DNA from: CAYTGR01 sp964437445
GTDB taxonomy: Bacteria > Chloroflexota > Anaerolineae > B4-G1 > SLSP01
Assembly (NCBI GenBank): GCA_964437445.1
Contig: CAYTGR010000102.1
Coordinates: 1-8,030, forward strand
Direction of reading: 5' to 3'
Length of the DNA stretch: 8,030 nucleotides
Positions 1 through 5,450 of this stretch are shown here, one piece after another (the stretch's first letter is position 1; every line of letters starts with the position of its first letter). The notes beneath the pieces were generated by a model. That model made no database searches, was not told the origin of the DNA, and was given only the letters and a program-made list of their open reading frames with translations. A program made the position numbers and the translations under genes.

Positions 1-3
1 CCC

Positions 4-2415
4 TCAAGCCGGCGGCGAGAAACGTGGCAATTCGGGGCCGGGCACCGGCGGCTGAGTGGGCGGCACGCTCTCCCTGACCCGTGGCTGTCGTCCCAACCAG
101 CCCGCCCACAGCCGCAGCCAGAGACGGAGCCAGAGCCGCAGCGCCTGACCCTTCGCGGCCGGCGGCAATGGCTCCCGCCCGTAGCAAACCTGCACATAGA
201 GCGTGACCAGCTGCTCCAGCTCCCAAACCGCCGGGAAAAGCACCCCCGGCCATTGAACACGTTCTACCAGCTGCGGGATCCAGCCTCTGAAAGCCGCGAC
301 GAATTCGTAAGGCGTATCCCCGGTCCGGGCCGGAAGCCCCAACCGCTGAGTCTGACGCCGGAGGCGCAGGTAAACCGTTTGCAGGACCACCGCCAGTGGC
401 TTCAACGAGAGGCGCACCAGGTCCACTACCAGCGCCAGAAACCCCAGCCCCACCAAACCCAGCAGACCCCATCGCAGCCAGGTCCAACCAGCCCAGGGCT
501 GTGACGAGGGTTGGTAGGCCAATGGCGTTAAAGGCCCCCGTGACTCCGGCCACGTCAGCGCCTCCGTGGCCGCCGAGCGCTCCAGCGGCGGCCGGCCCCC
601 GGTCGGCTCAAATTCAATCCAGCCGTAGCCGGGAAAGTAGATCTCCACCCAGGCGTGCGCGTCGGCTTCGGTGACGATGTAGCGGGCGTTGGGCGCATCG
701 TAGCTCCCGCTGGCGTAACCGATCACCAACCGGGCCGGTAGCCCGGCGGCTCGGGCCAGGACCACCATCGCCGTGGCGTAGTAATCGCAATAGCCCCTTT
801 GGAGATCAAACAGGAAAAAGTCGGCTACATCCCGGTCCGGGAGCGGCAGGGGCACTTCCAGCGTGTACGGGAATTGGCGCAGGTAGGTTTCCAGGGCGCG
901 CGCCCGGTCATAGGGCGTGGGTGCCGTCGCCGTCAGGTCACGGGCTAAGGCCAGCACGCGAGCGGGCACGCTGTCGGGCAGCGCCAGATAGTGTTCCATG
1001 TCTGGCGGGTAGGCGGTGCCGGCAGCACGCAATTGTTCTTCGCTGACCACCGTGACCAGGGAATCGGCCCGATAACTTTCCACTGTGGCCAGCGCACCGA
1101 ACATGTCCCCTGGGCCACGCCAGGCCACCTCAAAGGGCTGGTCCACGGAGAGCAACGCTCCGGCCACATGCAGGATGGACCCGGTCTTGCCGATCACCTG
1201 CACCTCCTGGCGCACCCGGTGCTGGTACGTTTGCACGGTGGTCGTCAATAATTGGCCCGGGCCATAGGCATAGAGCGCTGTTCCACTGGTGAGCCAACCC
1301 CGTCCGTTGTAAATATCATAAACGGTGCCCCGCCAGTAGTACCGGAGGGGCTTGGCCGGCAGACTCTCCAGCGGGCCGGGCGGCAGATCGCCGGTGCGGA
1401 TGACCATGACCACCTCGCGCGCCAGGTCCGGGCCGCCGGTCAAAAGGTGATGGCGCGGCAGCCCCGGTTGGCTGACCTGCTCCAAGCCAGTGGTCGGCCT
1501 GGCTACCGGTTTCGGCTGCAGGCCCAGCGATTCGGCCACTTCCCCCTGCTCCTCAGTGCGCTGCGCGGTCAGTTTGCGGAACCAATCGCGGAAGTTTTCC
1601 ACCGAGAAGGCCGGCGCCAGCGCCGCCAGGGCTACCAACGCTATTGACACGGCCAGCGCCGCCGCCGTCAGGTCCAACCGGATATCCCGGGAGAAATCAA
1701 TCCCCAAGGCCTGCCAGCGCTGTTCGCGGCTCTGGTGGCCGCTGAAGGCCATCGCCAGCAACGTCGTGCCCAACACGGGCAAAAGGATATAGGCGTTGCC
1801 CCCTACATAAGAAATAGCCGAGGCCACCAGGGCTCCGGCCGGCGCAATCGCCAACAAGGGCTGGTTGCGCCGCCGCAAAATCCAGCCGGCCCAGGCGGCC
1901 GTTAACCACAGCGCCAACCCCCAGACCAGCGCCGTCGCCACCGGGTCGTAAGTCGGCGTCCCCTTAAAGAGGAGCTGGCCCCAATGCCCCGCCCGCCCCC
2001 AGAGCGTGACCACGTTGGCCCACATGGCAGTCCAGGCCAGGCCGATGGACTCCCACGCCGGGGGAGATAGCACCAGGGGCCGTTTGCCCACGGTCGCCGC
2101 GATCAGCTCGCCCAGCCAGCGCAGCGCCGTCCCGCTCACCTGCCAGAGCGCGCCGAGCAACGCTCCAACGGCGGGCCCTAACCGGCCCACGCGCCAGGAG
2201 AGGAATTCCATGCCGATCAACACCCCCAGCGGCGCGCTCACAGCACCGGGCAGCGGCAGCCAGCCCAGTCCCCACCCCACCAGCAACCCCAGAAAAGCCA
2301 GCGGGAGCAGCAGCGCCAGGTCCAGGCCGCGCACGGCATCCGTCAGGCCCAACACAACCGCCAGCAGCCCTAATGAGAGCAGGAGCAACGGCATGAGAAA
2401 GATATAGTTTTTCAT
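4..2415 (-). CDS. TgpA-like membrane transglutaminase with C-terminal DUF4129
   Basis: An 803-residue integral membrane protein. The N-terminal ~270 residues hold several hydrophobic segments (roughly 4-26, 32-51, 53-70, 80-100, 160-180, 190-224, 249-270), as in the TgpA N-terminal (DUF3488-like) domain. A large domain, predicted extracytoplasmic, spans ~271-640 and carries the transglutaminase-like core: GYCDYYATAM (Cys543), the AGLPARLVIGY strand, DAHAWVEIYFPGYGW (His587) and EFEPT (Glu603, where many relatives have Asp). A further membrane helix lies at ~645-667, followed by a cytosolic DUF4129-like tail (TPYEFVAAF ... LEQLVTLYVQVCYG, ~701-745). The start at 2415 is chosen because it forms ATGA with the DUF58 stop, has GGAGGA 7 nt upstream, and opens directly with a membrane segment; an upstream in-frame start at 2688 would only translate DUF58 coding sequence in another frame. 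Near the end is a three-fold LRLW repeat, then a Pro-rich tail. The substrate is unknown; it may be protease-like or crosslinking, and a cell-envelope role is inferred. Confidence 0.93.
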   Translation of the reverse strand: MKNYIFLMPLLLLSLGLLAVVLGLTDAVRGLDLALLLPLAFLGLLVGWGLGWLPLPGAVSAPLGVLIGMEFLSWRVGRLGPAVGALLGALWQVSGTALRWLGELIAATVGKRPLVLSPPAWESIGLAWTAMWANVVTLWGRAGHWGQLLFKGTPTYDPVATALVWGLALWLTAAWAGWILRRRNQPLLAIAPAGALVASAISYVGGNAYILLPVLGTTLLAMAFSGHQSREQRWQALGIDFSRDIRLDLTAAALAVSIALVALAALAPAFSVENFRDWFRKLTAQRTEEQGEVAESLGLQPKPVARPTTGLEQVSQPGLPRHHLLTGGPDLAREVVMVIRTGDLPPGPLESLPAKPLRYYWRGTVYDIYNGRGWLTSGTALYAYGPGQLLTTTVQTYQHRVRQEVQVIGKTGSILHVAGALLSVDQPFEVAWRGPGDMFGALATVESYRADSLVTVVSEEQLRAAGTAYPPDMEHYLALPDSVPARVLALARDLTATAPTPYDRARALETYLRQFPYTLEVPLPLPDRDVADFFLFDLQRGYCDYYATAMVVLARAAGLPARLVIGYASGSYDAPNARYIVTEADAHAWVEIYFPGYGWIEFEPTGGRPPLERSAATEALTWPESRGPLTPLAYQPSSQPWAGWTWLRWGLLGLVGLGFLALVVDLVRLSLKPLAVVLQTVYLRLRRQTQRLGLPARTGDTPYEFVAAFRGWIPQLVERVQWPGVLFPAVWELEQLVTLYVQVCYGREPLPPAAKGQALRLWLRLWLRLWAGWLGRQPRVRESVPPTQPPVPGPELPRFSPPA
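106..141 (-). repeat. Three 12-bp in-frame units encoding LRLW x3
   Basis: Three adjacent 12-bp units on the minus strand (CTGCGGCTCTGG, CTCCGTCTCTGG, CTGCGGCTGTGG) encode LRLW three times, residues 759-770 of the transglutaminase. Together they make an amphipathic Leu/Arg/Trp stretch after the DUF4129-like region. The near-identity of the DNA units suggests recent local duplication. Confidence 0.85.
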
Positions 2416-2428
2416 CCGAGCGTCCTCC
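2412..2428 (-). promoter_or_regulatory. ATGA overlap and Shine-Dalgarno coupling DUF58 to transglutaminase
   Basis: The TGA stop of the DUF58 gene (2412-2414) and the ATG of the transglutaminase gene (2413-2415) share ATGA. GGAGGA (2423-2428), inside the last DUF58 codons, is 7 nt upstream. This predicts coupled translation from one mRNA. Confidence 0.85.
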
Positions 2429-3713
2429 ACCCGGTATCCAGCCTCGGATGAAGCGGTACGGCCCGCCCGGTGCCCAGCACACGCCATTCCCACTGGCCCT
2501 GACGCCCCGGCCGCGCTTCCGGCCGGTCCAGCAAGTCGCGCGTGATCACATAATGGGCGACCCCCATTTGGGTTAACAGGGTCGTGGTAGAAGTGACCGT
2601 TTGCGTTCCCCCAAAGGAGAGCGGATCCAGCAACAACACGGTGGGAATGACGCCCCGGCGCAGGATGGGCACCAGCGCCTCTACCCACCCGCCGGCCGCG
2701 TCCGCGGTGATGAGGACAAGGCTGGCCCGTTGCCCGATGGTCGCCCCGGTCCGCGCCAGCAGCTCAGCCAGCGGCACAGTTCCCCGGTTGACCAGCGCCA
2801 GCGCCCGCAAGATCTCCCACCGTTGACCGTCACCCGCCTCCGGCTTGAGCCAGACGAGCGATTGGCCGTGGGTGACCAGCCCGACCGCCTGGCCGTCGCG
2901 GATCCCCCGGTCTGCCAAAGAAGCCGCCAGGATGACACCGTGCTCCTCAGTGGAATCCGCCCCTTCCCCCAGCTGGACCCGGCGGTCCAGGTCCAGGCAG
3001 ATCCACCAGTCACCGGCCGGTGTGCTGTCAAAGAGCCGCACATAGAGCTCGCCGCGCCGGGCGGAGGTAGGCCAGTGAATCCAGCGGAGGCTATCGCCAG
3101 GGGCGTATTCGCGCACGCCGGAGGCGCTGACGGTTCGTTCCGGCGCGTTGGCGCGCGGGCGGCCCTCGCCGGCCCGGCCGCCAGGGGCGACCTCAATCGC
3201 CGGCAACGGCACAATGGGCGGCAGCACTAACAACGGCGTGGAGGCCGGGTAATCCAGCGTGACCGTGTAAAACCCCAGGGGATCGCCGGTCCGCAGGCTG
3301 GTCGGTCCCAGCACAAAGAGGCCCCGGCGGTTGCAGACCGCCTCGGTGTGCCAGCGGATCGCGCTGTCGGCGGTGACCCCGGTCCCCCGGCCCACCCGGT
3401 AGCCGGGGAGCGTGGAATGGTCCGCGATCTCCACCCACAAAGCCGGGATCCAGCTGTTGTTCTCTAAGGTGAACCGTTCCACCATCTGATCGCCGACCTG
3501 GGCCCAGCCGAAACGCCGCTCGCGGGTGAGCCGCAGGCCCCGCGCCAGGGTCCGCGACCAGAGGTAGCTCAGCAGCCAAGCGCCCCCCAGCCCCACCAGC
3601 AAAATCCGCCAGCCTTTATAGGGCGTCAGCAGCTGCAGCAACAACACCAGGGCCACCAGCCCCGGGGCCAGCCAGCCGTTCAATTTCAAGCGTGGATCGA
3701 GGAAGCGTTTCAT
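2412..3713 (-). CDS. DUF58 domain membrane protein (MoxR-associated, VWA-like)
   Basis: A 433-residue protein. Two hydrophobic segments near the N-terminus (~15-30 and ~36-52) should anchor it in the membrane. A beta-rich region (~60-190) and the DUF58 signature follow, seen as VREYAPGDSLRWIHWPTSAR at ~200-219 with GELYVRLFD after it. The C-terminal part (~235-400) has the alternating hydrophobic-strand pattern of a von Willebrand A-like fold, but the metal-site motif (DxSxS in canonical VWA domains) reads LDLDRR at ~240-245, so metal binding is doubtful. DUF58 proteins are typically encoded next to MoxR ATPases and are thought to be their partners; no enzymatic role is established. The start is the ATG at 3711-3713, which lacks an adjacent Shine-Dalgarno; a purine tract farther upstream may serve through a hairpin. 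The stop overlaps the next start as ATGA. Confidence 0.92.
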   Translation of the reverse strand: MKRFLDPRLKLNGWLAPGLVALVLLLQLLTPYKGWRILLVGLGGAWLLSYLWSRTLARGLRLTRERRFGWAQVGDQMVERFTLENNSWIPALWVEIADHSTLPGYRVGRGTGVTADSAIRWHTEAVCNRRGLFVLGPTSLRTGDPLGFYTVTLDYPASTPLLVLPPIVPLPAIEVAPGGRAGEGRPRANAPERTVSASGVREYAPGDSLRWIHWPTSARRGELYVRLFDSTPAGDWWICLDLDRRVQLGEGADSTEEHGVILAASLADRGIRDGQAVGLVTHGQSLVWLKPEAGDGQRWEILRALALVNRGTVPLAELLARTGATIGQRASLVLITADAAGGWVEALVPILRRGVIPTVLLLDPLSFGGTQTVTSTTTLLTQMGVAHYVITRDLLDRPEARPGRQGQWEWRVLGTGRAVPLHPRLDTGWRTLG

Positions 3714-3750
3714 CAGGATGCAGTAGGGAGTTACCCTACCCCCCCTCCTC
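3714..3750 (-). promoter_or_regulatory. MoxR-DUF58 gap: purine tract, hairpin, then start codon
   Basis: Directly after the MoxR TGA, the minus strand has an 11-nt purine tract with GAGGAGG (3740-3750). A perfect 6-bp hairpin follows, GTAGGG/CCCTAC with loop TAACT (3723-3739), then nine bases (TGCATCCTG) before the DUF58 ATG. No Shine-Dalgarno sits at normal distance from the ATG. If the hairpin forms, it brings the purine tract to about 9 nt from the start in space. The hairpin is seen in the sequence; its role is inferred. Confidence 0.45.
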
Positions 3751-4692
<942 letters not shown>

Positions 4693-4697
4693 GAAAG

Positions 4698-4703
4698 CCT
4701 CCT
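4698..4703 (-). promoter_or_regulatory. Shine-Dalgarno fixing the MoxR start
   Basis: AGGAGG on the minus strand lies 5 nt (CTTTC) before the ATG at 4690-4692. It decides the start in favour of the 313-residue product over the 343-residue one. Confidence 0.8.
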
Positions 4704-4761
4704 GGAAAGATAGCATTTTTAGGCCGCCTTCGCCGGCCAGCGAGTGGTGGTGCGCAAACAC

Positions 4762-4789
4762 ACTATACAAAATAGGGGCCAAAAAGCAA
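4762..4789 (-). promoter_or_regulatory. Candidate sigma70-type promoter of the MoxR operon
   Basis: The minus strand carries TTGCTT (4784-4789) as a weak -35, a 16-bp spacer, and TATAGT (4762-4767) as a good -10. This is in an AT-rich pocket unusual for this GC-rich window. Transcription would start near 4755, giving a leader of about 60 nt before the MoxR ATG at 4692. It agrees with the shorter MoxR start, because the alternative ATG at 4782 lies inside this element. This is an inference from motif matching only. Confidence 0.45.
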
Positions 4790-4842
4790 ATCGGTTCAGT
4801 CCAGAAGGGGAGAAAGTTACATACCCGGACTTACGTCAGCCT

Positions 4843-4898
4843 GTAGTGACGCCTGCGGGCATCGCTGAGGGGCTAAGAGCGGCTGAAGCCACCACTAC
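4843..4898. repeat. Pair of inward-facing GTAG-headed REP-like elements (BIME-like)
   Basis: On the plus strand, GTAGTG at 4843 leads into a hairpin with arms GACGCC (4848-4853) and GGCATC (4858-4863), one mismatch, loop TGCG. On the minus strand, GTAGTG at 4898 leads into arms GGTGGC (4888-4893) and GCCGCT (4878-4883), fully paired with two G-U pairs, loop TTCA. A GTAG head followed by a hairpin is the known design of REP sequences mobilised by RAYT transposases, and two opposed copies form a BIME. The assignment to that class is inferred from architecture; no transposase is in the window. Confidence 0.55.
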
Positions 4899-5041
4899 CA
4901 ACGGGAATTGGCGTCAGTCCCCATCCCCAAGAGCCGCCGCCGCAGCCCCCAGGTAGCCCCATAACGAGCATGGTTGACCCAGCCCTGCGCTGCCGCCGTC
5001 ACCGGCCGCGGGTGAGCGCCCGCGTGGATCGTGCTAAAAGT
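4899..5041. other. Rest of the spacer upstream of the MoxR gene
   Basis: Between the REP-like pair and the terminator-like hairpin I see no convincing ORF, tRNA, riboswitch or promoter. Only the small GC hairpin at 5007-5024 stands out. A 62-codon frame crossing this region (4895-5083) starts at a GTG without a Shine-Dalgarno and reads through the terminator, so it is not called. Confidence 0.5.
5007..5024. repeat. Small GC hairpin downstream of the small ORF
   Basis: CGCGGG (5007-5012) and CCCGCG (5019-5024) form a perfect 6-bp stem with a 6-nt loop. In GC-rich DNA this may be chance. Confidence 0.3.
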
Positions 5042-5071
5042 AAAAAAGGCCGGCTGGGAGGCTAAGCCGCC
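5042..5071 (-). terminator. Putative intrinsic terminator after the small ORF
   Basis: On the minus strand GGCGGCT (5065-5071) can pair with AGCCGGCC (5048-5055) with one bulged base across a 9-nt loop. Six T residues (5042-5047) follow at once. The stem overlaps the TAG stop of the 29-aa ORF. The stem is moderate and bulged, so efficiency is uncertain. If active, it separates the small ORF (and any glyQS readthrough) from the MoxR operon. Confidence 0.5.
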
Positions 5072-5151
5072 CCCCAGACCCACCAGCTGATAAGCGTCAC
5101 CGCCAGCGTTGCCAGACCCACGATCAGAAAGGTGCGGCGATGTCGGCGCAT
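5062..5151 (-). CDS. Predicted 29-aa single-pass membrane microprotein
   Basis: This unrecognised small ORF starts with ATG (5149-5151) and stops with TAG (5062-5064). The product begins MRRHRR, a strongly basic head. An uninterrupted hydrophobic stretch follows (residues ~7-26, starting TFLIVGLATL and ending ISWWVW), then GAA. By the positive-inside rule the N-terminus should be cytosolic. Support for translation is the upstream AGGAGGT 4 nt from the ATG, the best ribosome-binding site in the window. A terminator-like hairpin with a T6 run overlaps the stop, so the unit looks self-contained. It lies in the spacer between glyQS and the MoxR gene, on the same strand. No function can be assigned: it could be a small membrane regulator, a toxin-like peptide or a chance ORF. 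A clear promoter was not found directly upstream, so readthrough from glyQS is possible. Confidence 0.6.
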   Translation of the reverse strand: MRRHRRTFLIVGLATLAVTLISWWVWGAA

Positions 5152-5155
5152 GGAG

Positions 5156-5162
5156 ACCTCCT
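5156..5162 (-). promoter_or_regulatory. Strong Shine-Dalgarno of the 29-aa ORF
   Basis: On the minus strand this reads AGGAGGT, complementary to the 16S rRNA 3' end over seven bases, and is followed by CTCC and then ATG at 5151. It is the main reason for calling the small ORF a gene. Confidence 0.7.
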
Positions 5163-5180
5163 CTGAAAATCAGTTAAGGA

Positions 5181-5229
5181 GTGAGCAGAGAGCAGTGTTC
5201 CTGTCTCCTGCTCACCGCCCACTGCTCAC
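5181..5229. repeat. Seven-unit degenerate heptanucleotide array with internal inverted arms
   Basis: The 49 bp divide into seven 7-bp units. On the plus strand the first is GTGAGCA and the fifth and seventh are TGCTCAC, its reverse complement. Units two to four and six are diverged. The array therefore also holds inverted arms (GAGCAGTG at 5190-5197 against CACTGCTC at 5220-5227). It lies about 30 nt upstream of the 29-aa ORF's start, between that ORF and glyQS. Confidence 0.6.
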
Positions 5230-5257
5230 ATTTTCATCCCACCGCCGGTGAACGCCA

Positions 5258-5279
5258 GTTCAGGGGGAATCCTCTGAAC
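5258..5279. repeat. Intergenic hairpin
   Basis: GTTCAGGGG (5258-5266) pairs with CCTCTGAAC (5271-5279) over nine base pairs including one G-U on the plus strand, with loop GAAT. There is no T-run on either side, so it is not an obvious intrinsic terminator. Confidence 0.5.
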
Positions 5280-5295
5280 ATAGCCTGGTCGTCAA

Positions 5296-5323
5296 CCGCC
5301 ACTGAATCGGTTAGCCGTGGCGG
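5296..5323. repeat. Intergenic inverted repeat
   Basis: CCGCCAC (5296-5302) and GTGGCGG (5317-5323) form a perfect 7-bp stem with a 14-nt loop. It lies just before the REP-like hairpin at 5330. Confidence 0.4.
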
Positions 5324-5329
5324 GCAAGA

Positions 5330-5351
5330 GTAGCGCGAACTTCAGTTCGCC
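5330..5351 (+). repeat. Third GTAG-headed REP-like hairpin
   Basis: GTAGCG at 5330 continues into a perfect 6-bp stem, GCGAAC (5335-5340) and GTTCGC (5345-5350), with loop TTCA. Aligned without gaps to the minus-strand copy at 4877-4898, the head (GTAGYG), the CTTCAG core and the stem geometry are shared, while four stem pairs differ in a compensating way. This supports a common structured repeat family rather than a chance palindrome. Confidence 0.55.
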
Positions 5352-5373
5352 CCCCACCGCTTGCAGTCAGCCA

Positions 5374-5400
5374 CTTCAGCACCATCGCGGCACGCTGAAG
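5374..5400. repeat. Intergenic inverted repeat downstream of glyQS
   Basis: CTTCAGC (5374-5380) and GCTGAAG (5394-5400) pair perfectly across a 13-nt loop, about 50 nt after the glyQS stop. No T-run follows on the minus strand. It could protect the mRNA 3' end or act as a factor-assisted stop, but this is speculative. Confidence 0.4.
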
Positions 5401-5425
5401 CATTGAAAGATCAACAGTTTCATTG

Positions 5426-5446
5426 TATGGTCTGTGGTCCGTGGTC
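5426..5446. repeat. Three-unit heptanucleotide repeat next to the glyQS stop
   Basis: Three 7-bp units (TATGGTC, TGTGGTC, CGTGGTC on the plus strand) end 4 nt from the glyQS stop codon. It is short, but has the same 7-bp period as the other two patches in the window. Confidence 0.5.
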
Positions 5447-5450
5447 CCGC

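Noticed and set aside
2416..2688. Upstream in-frame extension of the transglutaminase (91 extra residues)
   Set aside because: It lies wholly inside the DUF58 gene in another frame, its peptide lacks family character, and the ATGA start at 2415 has a good RBS and opens with the expected membrane segment.
2601..3230. 209-codon plus-strand ORF antisense to the DUF58 gene
   Set aside because: It is a shadow of a well-supported family member, with low-complexity Gln/Arg/Pro composition.
4693..4782. Longer start for the MoxR ATPase
   Set aside because: AGGAGG directly precedes the ATG at 4692. The 4782 ATG has no matching RBS and falls in the putative promoter.
4940..5030. Possible tRNA or structured RNA
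   Set aside because: I could find no cloverleaf, T-loop GTTC-type motif or CCA-like end, only one short GC hairpin.
4895..5083. 62-codon minus-strand ORF in the spacer
   Set aside because: It has a GTG start without RBS, overlaps the end of the better-supported 29-aa ORF, reads through the terminator-like hairpin and has no family resemblance.
5181..5446. Possible CRISPR array
   Set aside because: The repeats are 7-bp tandem units without unique spacers of constant length, and no cas genes are present.
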